Origin: UBA1227 sp045599345
Lineage (GTDB): Bacteria; Bacillota; Clostridia; Oscillospirales; Acutalibacteraceae
Assembly (NCBI GenBank): GCA_045599345.1
Contig: JAZRVV010000019.1
Span: forward strand, 1 to 64,000
Reading direction: 5' to 3'
DNA length: 64,000 bases
Shown: piece after piece, positions 43,607 to 53,366 of the stretch
Position numbering within the stretch: position 1 is the first letter of the stretch
Layout: every line of letters begins with the position of its first letter
Program-made: the position numbers and the translations under genes
Notes under the pieces: generated by a model
What the model saw: the letters and a program-made list of their open reading frames with translations, nothing else
What the model was told of the DNA's origin: nothing
Database searches by the model: none

Positions 43607-46009
43607 TTATTTAATAGGGGATGCGTGCCAGATGTTCTTTGCGTATTCGTCGATTGCTCGATCGGCTGCAAATACGCCAGCGCTTGCTGTGTTCATAAGC
43701 GACATACGTGTCCATGACTTCTTGTCCTTGTATGCTTCCATAAGCTCGTGATGAACTCTGTGGTAGTCATCAAAGTCTGCCATGATCATGTATGGATCAA
43801 CGTGTATAGCGTTTGCAATTTCAGGGAACTGCAAGCCGTTAACGCCGTCGTTCATAAAGTCTATTACTCGACGGATAAGTTGATTTTGGTTGAAGTAACT
43901 GTATGAGTCATAGTGGTTCTGTAAATCCTGAACCTCTGGTGTCCTCATGCCAAAGATAAAGATGTTGTCCTCGCCAACAGCATCATGAATCTCTACGTTC
44001 GCGCCGTCAAGAGTACCAATAGTTACGGCGCCATTGATCATGAGCTTCATGTTGCCGGTACCGGATGCCTCTGTACCGGCAAGGGATATCTGCTCCGAGA
44101 TATCTGCTGCTGGCATAAGGTGCTCGGCAAGGGAAACATTGTAGTCCTCAAGGTAAACAATCTTGATCTTGCCCTTGATAACAGGGTCGTTGTTAACAAC
44201 CTCTGCAAGGTTGCAGATAAAGCTGATAATCTTTTTCGCCATAAAGTAGCCAGCGGCTGCTTTGGCACCAAAGATGTATGTCCTTGGGACAAAGTCCATA
44301 TCAGGATTGTCACGAAGCTCAAGATAGTTCGCAACAATATCAAATGCGTTGAGGAGCTGACGCTTGTACTCGTGGAGCCTCTTGACCTGTACATCGAAAA
44401 CAGAGTTTGGATCAATTTCGATGCCTTGAGTCTCCTTGATGTACTTGGCAAATTCAACCTTGTTCTGATATTTGATATCAGCAAACTTGGTCAGTACCTT
44501 GTCGTCATCCTTGTACTTTTTAAGTTTTTCGAGCTCGGCGCCGTCTAAGATGAAGCCGCTGCCGATAAGCTTGGTTATGTAAGCGGTGAGCTCAGGGTTT
44601 GCTTGGCAGAGCCAACGTCTGTGAGCAATACCGTTAGTGACATTTTTAAACTTCTTAGGTGTGAGCCTGTAGAAGTCGTGGAAGATAGTATCCTTCAAAA
44701 TCTCGCTGTGGAGTGCGGATACGCCGTTTACGCTGTGGCAAGTTGCAACGCAGAGGTTTGCCATACGAACGATGCCGTTTGAGCAGATGGCCATCTCCTC
44801 AACCTTATCAGCATCGTGGTAGAGGTCCCAAATGAATGCGCGATAGCGGTTATCTATTTCCTTGATTATCTGATAGATACGAGGGATGAGGGTGATTACA
44901 ATATCCTCAGGCCAGCATTCAAGCGCCTCTTTCATTACTGTGTGGTTTGTGTATGCAAATGTCTGTGAAACAAGCTTCCAAGCGTCGTCCCAACCGAGTC
45001 CGCAGTCATCCATAAAGATACGCATGAGCTCTGGGATTGCGAGTGTTGGGTGAGTGTCGTTGATGTGGATAGCCATCTTTTCTGGGATGGTATCAATAGA
45101 CTTGTTTTGACGAAGGTGACGTCTTACAACATCCTGCATAGATGCAGATACAAGGAAGTACTGCTGACGGAGACGAAGGCTCTTGCCTTCTGGGTGGTTG
45201 TCAGCAGGGTAGAGAACTTTGCAGATTACCTCTGCCATAGCCTGTTGCTCAACTGCACGGATGTAGTCACCTTGGTTAAAGAGACTCATATCAAAGCCTG
45301 GTGCGGCAGCCTTCCAAAGACGAAGTCTTGAGTAAGCCTTGCCGTCCTTGCCAGGTACATACATGTCATAAGGGGTTGCAACGACAGATATGGCGTTGCT
45401 TGTTTTTGTTACAAAGTAACCGTCTTGCCAACTGCTCTCGATGTCGCCGCCGAATTGAACTGTTACCTTGAGGTCATCCTTTGGCGTGAGCCAAATCTCA
45501 CCGCCAGGAAGCCAGTAATCAGGGAGCTCTGTCTGCCAACCGTCGATGAGCTTCTGTTTAAAGATACCGCATTCATAGAGAATGCTGTATCCCATTGAAG
45601 CGTATCCGCCGGTTGCAAGAGCATCAAGGTAACATGCGGCAAGGCGACCGAGACCGCCGTTGCCAAGACCTGCGTCTGGTTCACATTCATAAATCTTGTC
45701 TATGCTAATGCCTAGGTCGGCAAGAGCCTTCTTGGCAACGTCACTAAGACCTAAGTTATAGAGATTATTTTTGAGCGAGCGACCCATCAAAAACTCCATG
45801 CACATGTAATAAACTGTTTTGGAATCCTTGTCGTTTTTGATTCGCTCTATATATTCGTGTCCGCCCTCTTGAAGCTTCTCCTTTACAACTGTTGAGACAG
45901 CCTTGTAAACCTGGTTGTCATCAGCAAGCTCTGGAGTGACGCCGTAAAGGTGTGAAAGCTTCTTTACGATAGCCTCACGGAATTGTTTTTGTGTCATTGA
46001 ATAATTCAT
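43607..46009 (-). CDS. glgP: Glycogen/maltodextrin phosphorylase
   Basis: PLP-dependent enzyme releasing glucose-1-phosphate from alpha-1,4-glucans, 800 aa, normal length. N-terminal YYMCMEFLMGRSLKNNL, GLGNGGLGRLAACYLDALAT and the PLP motif with K655 in ASGTGNMKLMINGAVTIGTL. Leads an operon with the GH13 enzyme, zapA and the U32 gene. No promoter could be assigned with confidence upstream. Confidence 0.97.
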   Translation of the reverse strand: MNYSMTQKQFREAIVKKLSHLYGVTPELADDNQVYKAVSTVVKEKLQEGGHEYIERIKNDKDSKTVYYMCMEFLMGRSLKNNLYNLGLSDVAKKALADLGISIDKIYECEPDAGLGNGGLGRLAACYLDALATGGYASMGYSILYECGIFKQKLIDGWQTELPDYWLPGGEIWLTPKDDLKVTVQFGGDIESSWQDGYFVTKTSNAISVVATPYDMYVPGKDGKAYSRLRLWKAAAPGFDMSLFNQGDYIRAVEQQAMAEVICKVLYPADNHPEGKSLRLRQQYFLVSASMQDVVRRHLRQNKSIDTIPEKMAIHINDTHPTLAIPELMRIFMDDCGLGWDDAWKLVSQTFAYTNHTVMKEALECWPEDIVITLIPRIYQIIKEIDNRYRAFIWDLYHDADKVEEMAICSNGIVRMANLCVATCHSVNGVSALHSEILKDTIFHDFYRLTPKKFKNVTNGIAHRRWLCQANPELTAYITKLIGSGFILDGAELEKLKKYKDDDKVLTKFADIKYQNKVEFAKYIKETQGIEIDPNSVFDVQVKRLHEYKRQLLNAFDIVANYLELRDNPDMDFVPRTYIFGAKAAAGYFMAKKIISFICNLAEVVNNDPVIKGKIKIVYLEDYNVSLAEHLMPAADISEQISLAGTEASGTGNMKLMINGAVTIGTLDGANVEIHDAVGEDNIFIFGMRTPEVQDLQNHYDSYSYFNQNQLIRRVIDFMNDGVNGLQFPEIANAIHVDPYMIMADFDDYHRVHHELMEAYKDKKSWTRMSLMNTASAGVFAADRAIDEYAKNIWHASPIK

Positions 46010-46065
46010 TAAACTTGGTCCACCTAACGTTGAAAATATAATAAAAAATATACATTACATTATAA

Positions 46066-46099
46066 TATAAAAGCGCCGTTGGTACAATACCAACGGCGC
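46066..46099 (-). terminator. Terminator of the iron alcohol dehydrogenase gene
   Basis: Perfect 12-bp stem (46073-46084 with 46088-46099), three-base loop, TTTTATATT tail on the reverse strand. Confidence 0.88.
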
Positions 46100-46113
46100 A
46101 AAAATGTGCCTAA

Positions 46114-47364
46114 TTATTTAATCATAATTTCGTCACGAACGAACTTCTCGAGTTCAGCCTGTGTGAAGATCTGCTTAACTGGGTATGTTGGAAGTACCTC
46201 AGCGATGCAGTGCTCAGCGATCCAAGGAATATCTTCTTCCTTGATGCAATCGAAGCCTGTAGGGATCTCCATACGAGCGTTCATAGCTTCAACTTCAGCG
46301 ATGAACTTCTTAGCCTTCTCTTCGTCTGTTGCACCTGTGATGCCAACATAGTCAGCGATCTCAGCGAGCTTGTCATAAACGTATGGGCCAAGGAGAGCGT
46401 CTGAGAATACGTGTGGAAGGATTACAGACATTGCAAGACCGTGAGGAACACCGTACTTACCGCCGAGTCTGTGACCGATACCATGAACGTAACCAACGCC
46501 GCCACGTGTGAAGCAGAGACCTGCATAGTAAGAAGCAAGGAGCATGTTGCCACGAGCTTCGAGGTCAGAACCGTTGTTGTAAGCCTTTTCGAGGTTCTCG
46601 AAAATAAGCTTGATAGCCTTAAGGCCATAGTCGTTGAACTTCTTGTCGTTGTACCAAATATTTGTGTAACCTTCAACAGCATGAGTCATAGCATCCATAC
46701 CTGTTGTAGATGTAACTTTCTTTGGAAGACCAGCTGTGAGCTCTGGATCAAGAACTGCATAACGAGCACGGATAAATGGATCCATGATTGGGAACTTATC
46801 GTGTGTTGATGCATCAGTAATAACAGCAGCGATAGTTGTTTCCGAACCTGTACCAGCTGTTGTTGGAACTGCATAGAGTGGAGGTGGGATAAGGCCATTC
46901 ATCTTCTTTGCTGGAAGGAATACCTTGAAAGTACCACTCATCTTTGCTACTGGACGCTCAGGTCTTGCTACGCGAGCAATTGTACCCTTAGCGCAGTCCA
47001 TTGGTGAGCCGCCGCCTACAGCGATAACTGCCTGGCAGTTATTCTCTTTGTAGAGCTTAAGAGCTGCTTCAACGTTTTCGATTGTTGGGTTAGGCTGTAC
47101 CTCATCATAAACAACGTACTTAACGCCTACTTCGTCAAGAGCCTTGAAAAGGCCATCGAGAAGGTTAAGACCCATAAGGCCCTTATCAGTTACTACGAGA
47201 ACCTGATTCTTGCCTTTTTTCTTAACTACTGCTGGAAGCTTTTTGATAGCACCAGGACCATCGATGATTGTTGGATCTGGGAAGAACCAGCCCCAGCAAT
47301 ACATAAGAGCACAGAATACTACTTCAATAGCTCTCCAGTAGATTTTCTTTAAAGTCCACATCAT
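46114..47364 (-). CDS. Iron-containing alcohol dehydrogenase
   Basis: NAD(P)-dependent group III alcohol dehydrogenase, 416 aa. An unusual N-terminal segment (about 1-35, MMWTLKKIYWRAIEVVFCAL and on) is hydrophobic and longer than most relatives. The Rossmann part has AVGGGSPMDCAKG, and the metal-binding part has TAGTGSE, ATHAVEGY-like DAMTHAVEGY and GIGHRLGGKYGVPHGLAMS. ATG 47364 with GGGAGG upstream. The last step of fermentation or aldehyde detoxification; the substrate cannot be told. Confidence 0.93.
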   Translation of the reverse strand: MMWTLKKIYWRAIEVVFCALMYCWGWFFPDPTIIDGPGAIKKLPAVVKKKGKNQVLVVTDKGLMGLNLLDGLFKALDEVGVKYVVYDEVQPNPTIENVEAALKLYKENNCQAVIAVGGGSPMDCAKGTIARVARPERPVAKMSGTFKVFLPAKKMNGLIPPPLYAVPTTAGTGSETTIAAVITDASTHDKFPIMDPFIRARYAVLDPELTAGLPKKVTSTTGMDAMTHAVEGYTNIWYNDKKFNDYGLKAIKLIFENLEKAYNNGSDLEARGNMLLASYYAGLCFTRGGVGYVHGIGHRLGGKYGVPHGLAMSVILPHVFSDALLGPYVYDKLAEIADYVGITGATDEEKAKKFIAEVEAMNARMEIPTGFDCIKEEDIPWIAEHCIAEVLPTYPVKQIFTQAELEKFVRDEIMIK

Positions 47365-47547
47365 TTTGTTTACCTCCCTAATAATATATGTTAGGACGTC
47401 ATTTATTATACTATAATGAAATGAATATTGATATAGTAAATCTTCCAAATCTCTTGTACATTTTTAGTGAAATGCACAAATTTGGTGTCTTTTAACGGAC
47501 AATCCATATTGGAGTTGCAAGATTTGATTTAAAAACTTGCAAAACTA

Positions 47548-47576
47548 TTGACTAAAAGGTATTAAAGTAGTATATT
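47548..47576 (+). promoter_or_regulatory. Promoter of gdhA
   Basis: TTGACT (47548-47553), 17-base spacer, TATATT (47571-47576), 35 bases before the ATG. Confidence 0.7.
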
Positions 47577-47611
47577 TTTTGCGTAAATTTGCAAGAAAGG
47601 TCTTGAAAACA

Positions 47612-48958
47612 ATGAATGAGTATATCGAAAGTGTAATCGCAAGAGTAAAAGAGCGCGATGCTGATAAGCCTGAATTCATTCAGACTGTTGAGGAAGTATT
47701 CAGCTCTCTTGAGAAAGTAATAGACCAGCGCCCTGACTATGTTGCTGCCGACATCCTTGGCCGCATGGTTGAGCCAGAGCGTTTCATTAGCTTCCGTGTT
47801 GCATGGGTTGATGACGCAGGTAAGGTTCAGGTTAACCGTGGCTACCGCGTACAGTTCAACTCTGCTATCGGTCCATACAAGGGTGGTCTTCGTTTCCATC
47901 CAACAGTAAACCCATCAATCATTTGGTTCCTTGGTTTCGAGCAGACATTTAAGAACTCTCTTACATCCCTCCCTATGGGCGGTGGTAAAGGTGGTTCTGA
48001 CTTTGACCCACGCGGCAAGTCAGATGCAGAGGTTATGCGTTTCTGCCAGGCATTCATGACAGAGCTCCAGCGTCACATCGGTCCAAACGTTGACGTACCA
48101 GCTGGTGATATCGGTGTAGGCGGACGTGAAATTGGTTACCTCTTTGGCCAGTACAAGAGGATTAAGGACGCTTATGAAAATGGCGTATTGACAGGCAAGG
48201 GCTTCAGCTACGGTGGTTCTCTCATCCGCCCAGAAGCAACAGGCTATGGCGCTATTTACTATACACAGGAAGTTCTCGCTCACGAAGGCGAGAAGGTAGA
48301 AGGCAAGACATTTGCAGTTTCAGGTTTCGGTAACGTTGCTTGGGGTGCTTGCTCAAAGATTGCTGAACTTGGTGGTAAGGCAGTTACAATCTCTGGTCCT
48401 GATGGTTATATCTATGATCCAGACGGTATCGTAACAAAGGAAAAGCTCGACTTTATGCTCGAGATGCGTGCATCAGGCCGTGACAAGGTTCAGGATTATG
48501 CTGACAAGTTCGGTTGCCAGTTCTTCCCTGGCCAGAAGCCATGGGGCCAGAAGGTAGACATCTGCCTTCCATGCGCAACTCAGAACGAAATCAACATGGA
48601 CGAGGCAAAGAAGATCGTTGACAATGGTACAAAGTACTACATCGAAGTTGCTAACATGCCAACAACAAACGAAGCTCTTGCTTTCATCGTAGAGTCAGGT
48701 GCAATCGTTGCTCCATCAAAGGCAGTTAACGCTGGTGGCGTTGCTACATCTGGTCTTGAGATGTCTCAGAACTCTGAGCGTCTTTCATGGTCAGCTGAAG
48801 AAGTAGATGCAAAGCTTCATACTATTATGAAGAACATCTACAGCGCATCAGTTGTAGCATCTGAGAAGTACGGTCTTGGCTACGACCTCATCGCTGGCGC
48901 AAACATCGCTGGTTTCGAGAAGGTTGCAGAGGCAATGCTCGCTCAGGGTATCTATTAA
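47612..48958 (+). CDS. gdhA: NADP-specific glutamate dehydrogenase
   Basis: Hexameric enzyme assimilating ammonium into 2-oxoglutarate, 448 aa, the length of E. coli GdhA. Substrate-site segments GPYKGGLRFHPTVN and PMGGGKGGSDFDPRGKSD carry the catalytic lysine. Rossmann motif SGFGNVAWGAC, and EVANMPTTNEAL near the C-terminus. ATG 47612 matches the family; an earlier in-frame start at 47579 adds 11 codons without homology. High expression is likely in a gut anaerobe; terminator directly after. Confidence 0.97.
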   Translation: MNEYIESVIARVKERDADKPEFIQTVEEVFSSLEKVIDQRPDYVAADILGRMVEPERFISFRVAWVDDAGKVQVNRGYRVQFNSAIGPYKGGLRFHPTVNPSIIWFLGFEQTFKNSLTSLPMGGGKGGSDFDPRGKSDAEVMRFCQAFMTELQRHIGPNVDVPAGDIGVGGREIGYLFGQYKRIKDAYENGVLTGKGFSYGGSLIRPEATGYGAIYYTQEVLAHEGEKVEGKTFAVSGFGNVAWGACSKIAELGGKAVTISGPDGYIYDPDGIVTKEKLDFMLEMRASGRDKVQDYADKFGCQFFPGQKPWGQKVDICLPCATQNEINMDEAKKIVDNGTKYYIEVANMPTTNEALAFIVESGAIVAPSKAVNAGGVATSGLEMSQNSERLSWSAEEVDAKLHTIMKNIYSASVVASEKYGLGYDLIAGANIAGFEKVAEAMLAQGIY

Positions 48959-48970
48959 TAGGCAAACCAA

Positions 48971-49003
48971 AAGGGGTTCCCAATCGGGAACCCCTTAATT
49001 TTT
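48971..49003 (+). terminator. Terminator after gdhA
   Basis: Perfect 11-bp stem (48971-48981 with 48986-48996), four-base loop, AATTTTTTAT tail. Confidence 0.9.
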
Positions 49004-49362
49004 TATTTGCGTATTTTGCAGATACAGTCGAATGTCTCGTCGCTGATGACGTGCTCCATTCGACAGGCGTCCTTCTCTGCAATTTCTGGCGGAACGCCAA
49101 TGGAAGTGAGCGTCGCTGTAAGGATTGTGTGACGTTCATATACCTTTTTTGCGACAGCAAGTCCTTTGTCTGTGAGCTTTAAATCAAGTCCCTTAGTGTC
49201 CTCGATATAGCCGTCATTTTTCAAAAGGCCGATGGCGCGTGAAACGGATGGCTTGGAAAAGCCCATGTAGTCACAGATGTTAACGGCGCGAACCGATTTG
49301 TTTTTCATTGACAAAATGTAAATGGTTTCAAGGTACATCTCGCCGGATTCCTGTAGTGACAA
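49003..49362 (-). CDS. DtxR/MntR-family metal-dependent regulator
   Basis: Metal-sensing transcription factor of 119 aa. N-terminal winged helix (about 1-60) has YLETIYILSM, MGFSKPSVSRAIGLLKNDGY; dimerisation and metal-binding region (about 62-118) has AKDACRMEHVISDETF. It is the short form without SH3-like domain, as in MntR. The start is TTG 49362 with AGGAG about 10 bases upstream; an ATG nearby is out of frame. Sits opposite a promoter region for the 49488 operon, so it might control that or a manganese/iron transporter elsewhere. Confidence 0.9.
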   Translation of the reverse strand: MSLQESGEMYLETIYILSMKNKSVRAVNICDYMGFSKPSVSRAIGLLKNDGYIEDTKGLDLKLTDKGLAVAKKVYERHTILTATLTSIGVPPEIAEKDACRMEHVISDETFDCICKIRK

Positions 49363-49410
49363 CTGCGCTCATCTCCTGTCCTTAAAGTATCCTAATTCTA
49401 TCATAAATAA

Positions 49411-49439
49411 TTGACATAAGCAACTGAGGGGATTAAAAT
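49411..49439 (+). promoter_or_regulatory. Promoter of the 49488 operon
   Basis: TTGACA (49411-49416), 17-base spacer, TAAAAT (49434-49439). Confidence 0.7.
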
Positions 49440-49487
49440 GAAAGTACCGGCCAAGAACTTTTGTTTGTTATTCCGGAGGTGTAGAAT

Positions 49488-49697
49488 ATGAAACTTATCG
49501 AATGCGCAGAACAACTTAGGAACAGTGGCTTTACAGTATATACCTGGAGGCCATCAGAGGGTACAGTAGAACCGGACATCATAGCACGGAAGAATGGCCA
49601 ACTTTACAATGTGTACCTAGGACGCGATGCATTTTTAGAAGGCGCAATTAACGCCTTTGCATTTGCGCATAATGCAAGAGTAGTTTACGTTATCTAA
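49488..49697 (+). CDS. Small uncharacterised protein (69 aa)
   Basis: I do not recognise it. It reads MKLIECAEQLRNSGFTVYTW and later NGQLYNVYLGRDAFLEGAIN, a likely small alpha/beta fold, with ribosome site CGGAGG before ATG 49488. First gene of an operon with the aldo/keto reductase 14 bases downstream, next to a DtxR-type regulator. No catalytic motif. Confidence 0.65.
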   Translation: MKLIECAEQLRNSGFTVYTWRPSEGTVEPDIIARKNGQLYNVYLGRDAFLEGAINAFAFAHNARVVYVI

Positions 49698-49711
49698 TCT
49701 GGAGGGGAACT

Positions 49712-50872
49712 ATGTTATACAATGAATATGGGATATCATTGCTCGGCTTTGGCCTTATGCGACTTCCAACTTTGGAGGATGGCCAAATCGACATGGACGA
49801 GACAGCACGCATAATCGATTATGCAATAGAGAACGGTGTCAATTACTTTGATACAGCACATCCTTATCACAATGGCACATCAGAGTTCGTTATTCGCGAA
49901 CTCTTAAAACGTCATCCAAGGGATAAGGTGTTTATTGCCGACAAGTATCCAGGACATCAACTTTTCAAGGAGCATCACCCAGAGCAGATTTTTGAGGAGC
50001 AACTAGAGAAGTGCGGTGTTGACTATTTTGACTACTATCTTCTCCACAACGTAAACGATGAGAGCGTACACGTATACGAGGATCCAAGGTGGAACCTAAT
50101 AGACTATTTTGTTGAACAAAAGCGTCTTGGCCGTATTAAACATCTTGGCTTCTCGAACCACTCAAGTCCAGAGACTCTGTACAAGTTTTTAAAGGACCAT
50201 CCTGGTACATTTGATTTCTGCCAAATTCAGTACAACTATATGGATGAGGAGCTCCAGGACGGAGCCCTCAAATATCAGTATCTTGAGGAATTTGGCGTAC
50301 CTATTTGGGTAATGGAACCGGTACGCGGTGGCAAGCTTGCCGAGCCAAACGAGCAGCTGCGCGCGCTCCGACCGGACGAGTCGGAGGCAGCATGGGCTTT
50401 CCGTTGGCTCATGCGCAAACCGCAGGTAAAGGTTATCCTGTCTGGTATGAGCAACTACGATCAAGTAGTTGATAATATCAAGACGTTTAGCACAGACAAG
50501 CCACTGACGGACGATGAGATGGAGCTTTTGGCTTCGATAGCAAAGGAGAAGCGCAACTTCATCCCATGCACGGGTTGTCGTTACTGTGTGAGCCACTGCC
50601 CACAGGGGCTCAATATTCCAAAGCTTTTACAGTTTTACAATGAGGGCAAATACGCTGCCAGCTTAACGCTTGGCATGGCGCTCGAGTTCAAGCCGGAGGA
50701 GACATTGCCAAGTGCATGTATCGGCTGTGGCTCCTGTGAGCAAATTTGTCCACAACAGATTAAAATTTCTGAGTGCATGAGCGAACTTTGTGATATACTT
50801 AATGGTATTCCAAAGTGGGCTGACCTCTGTGAGCAGCGCGCAAGAGAAGCTGAACTGTTGAGGAACAAATAA
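49712..50872 (+). CDS. Aldo/keto reductase with C-terminal 4Fe-4S domain
   Basis: 386 aa. The AKR barrel (about 1-275) has DYFDTAHPYHNGTSE with catalytic Asp/Tyr and the YYLLHNVND strand. A C-terminal ferredoxin-like domain holds IPCTGCRYCVSHCP and SACIGCGSCEQICP, two CxxCxxCxxxCP cluster motifs, a class common in anaerobes. Likely an electron-transferring reductase; substrate unknown. Followed by an HD-domain protein one base later. Confidence 0.93.
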   Translation: MLYNEYGISLLGFGLMRLPTLEDGQIDMDETARIIDYAIENGVNYFDTAHPYHNGTSEFVIRELLKRHPRDKVFIADKYPGHQLFKEHHPEQIFEEQLEKCGVDYFDYYLLHNVNDESVHVYEDPRWNLIDYFVEQKRLGRIKHLGFSNHSSPETLYKFLKDHPGTFDFCQIQYNYMDEELQDGALKYQYLEEFGVPIWVMEPVRGGKLAEPNEQLRALRPDESEAAWAFRWLMRKPQVKVILSGMSNYDQVVDNIKTFSTDKPLTDDEMELLASIAKEKRNFIPCTGCRYCVSHCPQGLNIPKLLQFYNEGKYAASLTLGMALEFKPEETLPSACIGCGSCEQICPQQIKISECMSELCDILNGIPKWADLCEQRAREAELLRNK

Positions 50873-50873
50873 C

Positions 50874-52025
50874 ATGTACGAGAAACTATCTAGTGAACTT
50901 GAAAATAGAATACTGGCACAGCAAAACCGTACTTTGAACGAACCTCCTCGTCGCGTGGACAATCCACACGATAGGGGGTCCGCTTGGCGTCCGGCATATG
51001 TAAGGGATGCGGACAAGATTCTTCACTGTCCGTTTTATAACCGATATGCCGACAAGACGCAGGTATTTAGTTTTTATAAAAACGATGATATCTCGCGTCG
51101 CGGAGCACACGTACAGTTCGTGTCCCGCAACGCGCGTACAATCGGCCGGGCATTGGGGCTTGATTTGGACCTCATCGAAGCAATTGCACTCGGCCACGAC
51201 ATTGGCCATACGCCGTTTGGCCATGCGGGCGAGAAGTATCTCGATGAGCTTTACTATGCACATGCCGGCCGACATTTCGCGCACAATATCCATTCCGTGC
51301 GCGTGCTTGATACCATCTTTCCGCTCAACCTCACGCTCGATACCTTGTCAGGTATCGCAAGCCATGACGGTGAGCTGGAACTGAGGGAATATCGCCCAGA
51401 TGTGACTCAGACATTTGAGACTTTTGATATGGCAATTGAAAATTGCTACCTTGATAAGGGCAATATTTTAAAACTTGTTCCAAACACACTTGAGGGCTGT
51501 GTTGTCAGGATATCTGACATAATCTCATACCTTGGCAAGGACAGGCAGGATGCGGAAAAGCTTGCTCGTCACAACGAGTATGAGGACACTGCAATAGGAA
51601 CCTTCAACGCAGAAATAATTAACAACCTTATTGTCAACATAATTGAGAACAGTTTTGGCAAAGATTTCATTGCAATGGACGACGAGCACTTTGCTGCGCT
51701 GTCCCTTGCGAAGAAGGAAAATTATGATAAAATCTACCTTACAAACAATCTAGATCCGATTGTAAGGCCAATGATGGAAAAGATATATGAGCGCCTCTTA
51801 AATGACGTAGTTACGAACAATTTAGAGAGCCCAATATTTACTCATCACATTGAACTTGTTGAAAATAGTTACTACCGTAAAGGCAAATCCCTTTACAGTG
51901 ATGAGACGGAGCCAAATCAACTTGTGGTTGACTATATTGCGTCTATGACAGACGACTATTTCATTGATTTATATACTCGCCTCTTTGGTGAGACACCGAT
52001 AGAATTTAAAGGATATTTCGATTGA
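50874..52025 (+). CDS. HD-domain dGTPase-like triphosphohydrolase
   Basis: 383 aa. N-terminal PAYVRDADKILHCPFYNRY, then GRALGLDLDLIEAIALGHD and HDIGHTPFGHAGE supply the H...HD metal ligands; later NIHSVRVLD and the C-terminal ASMTDDYFIDLYTRLF. This is the Dgt-like branch, which hydrolyses dNTPs to nucleosides and triphosphate. Regulation of dNTP pools or phage restriction have both been described for relatives; the context here is housekeeping. Confidence 0.9.
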   Translation: MYEKLSSELENRILAQQNRTLNEPPRRVDNPHDRGSAWRPAYVRDADKILHCPFYNRYADKTQVFSFYKNDDISRRGAHVQFVSRNARTIGRALGLDLDLIEAIALGHDIGHTPFGHAGEKYLDELYYAHAGRHFAHNIHSVRVLDTIFPLNLTLDTLSGIASHDGELELREYRPDVTQTFETFDMAIENCYLDKGNILKLVPNTLEGCVVRISDIISYLGKDRQDAEKLARHNEYEDTAIGTFNAEIINNLIVNIIENSFGKDFIAMDDEHFAALSLAKKENYDKIYLTNNLDPIVRPMMEKIYERLLNDVVTNNLESPIFTHHIELVENSYYRKGKSLYSDETEPNQLVVDYIASMTDDYFIDLYTRLFGETPIEFKGYFD

Positions 52026-52040
52026 TTGTAGGAGGCTATT

Positions 52041-53366
52041 ATGGCAAAAATAGGAATGATTTCTCTTGGCTGCCCTAAAAACCAGGTTGATGCTGAATTG
52101 ATGCTTGCAAAGCTTACATCAGACGGTCACGAAATTTCGGGTGAAATTTCTGGTTGTGACGTTGTTATCATCAACACATGCGGTTTTATTGAGGATGCCA
52201 AGCGCGAGGCAATTGACAATATCCTTGAAATGGCAGACTACAAGGATGCCGGTGAAATCAAGAAGATTGTTGTTACAGGTTGCCTTGCTGAGCGCTATAA
52301 AGCAGAAATACTGGAAGAACTTCCAGAGGTTGATGCTGTTGTTGGCCTTGGCAACAACGGCAACATTTCTGATATTGTGTCTCAGGTTATAAATGCCGAG
52401 ACACCAATTGTTGCAATAGGCGAGCGTGAGGACCTCCCACTCTGTGGCGAGCGCCTTCTCACAACACCGGATTACTGGGGATATCTCAAGATAGCAGATG
52501 GTTGTTCCAACCACTGCACCTATTGTGCTATCCCATCAATCCGTGGCGAGATGAGGAGCCGCCCGATTGAGGAGTGCGTTGAGGAGGCCAAGGCACTTGC
52601 TGCCGACGGCATCAAGGAACTCATCGTCATCGCTCAGGATACCACTCGCTATGGCGAGGACCTCTACGGCGAGCCAAAACTCCACGAGCTTTTGCCAAAG
52701 CTCTGTGAGATTGACGGGCTCGAGTGGATTAGGATCCTCTACTGCTATCCTGACCGCCTCTCTGATGAACTCATCGATGTCATTGCAAGAGAGGACAAGA
52801 TTTGTAAATACATTGATTTGCCACTTCAGCACTGTAATAAAGAAGTGTTAAAACGCATGAATCGTCACGGTGACAGGGAATCATTAACAGAACTCATAAA
52901 CAAACTCCGTGACAAGATTCCAGGCGTATGCATCAGGACTACACTCATCACAGGCTTCCCAGGCGAGACAGAGGAACAGTTCACAGAACTCTCCCTGTTT
53001 GTTCACGAGATAGGCTTTGACAACTTGGGTTGCTTTGCTTATTCGCCAGAGGAAGGGACACCAGCAGCATCGTTCGAGGACCAACTCGAAGAGGATGAAA
53101 AAGTTCATCGTGGCGAGTTGATAATGGATGCTCAATATGGTATAGTCTTAAAGAATAATGAGGCATTAGTAGGTAAAACCTTAAAAGTAATCGTTGATGG
53201 ATACGATCCATACAACGATATTTACGAGGGCAGGACCTATCGCGATGCCCCAGAAATCGACGGTAAAATCAGTTTTGTATGTGACGGCTCATTACAGCCT
53301 GGTACATTTGTAGATGTAACAGTGACTGGATTTAATGAGTACGACCTCTTGGGAGAGTGCCAATGA
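52041..53366 (+). CDS. rimO: Ribosomal protein S12 methylthiotransferase RimO
   Basis: Radical SAM enzyme adding a methylthio group to an aspartate of S12, 441 aa. The UPF0004 domain holds three cysteines (C11 in LGCPKNQVDAE, NTCGF, TGCLAE), the radical SAM core has CSNHCTYCAIP, and a C-terminal TRAM domain ends at FNEYDLLGE. Distinguished from MiaB by the LGCPKNxVD start. ATG 52041 follows GTAGGAGG. Overlaps pgsA by 4 bases. Confidence 0.97.
   Translation: MAKIGMISLGCPKNQVDAELMLAKLTSDGHEISGEISGCDVVIINTCGFIEDAKREAIDNILEMADYKDAGEIKKIVVTGCLAERYKAEILEELPEVDAVVGLGNNGNISDIVSQVINAETPIVAIGEREDLPLCGERLLTTPDYWGYLKIADGCSNHCTYCAIPSIRGEMRSRPIEECVEEAKALAADGIKELIVIAQDTTRYGEDLYGEPKLHELLPKLCEIDGLEWIRILYCYPDRLSDELIDVIAREDKICKYIDLPLQHCNKEVLKRMNRHGDRESLTELINKLRDKIPGVCIRTTLITGFPGETEEQFTELSLFVHEIGFDNLGCFAYSPEEGTPAASFEDQLEEDEKVHRGELIMDAQYGIVLKNNEALVGKTLKVIVDGYDPYNDIYEGRTYRDAPEIDGKISFVCDGSLQPGTFVDVTVTGFNEYDLLGECQ

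Noticed and set aside
47552..47899. Reverse-strand frame opposite the start of gdhA
   Set aside because: It is a shadow of gdhA and its promoter; gdhA is unmistakable on the forward strand.
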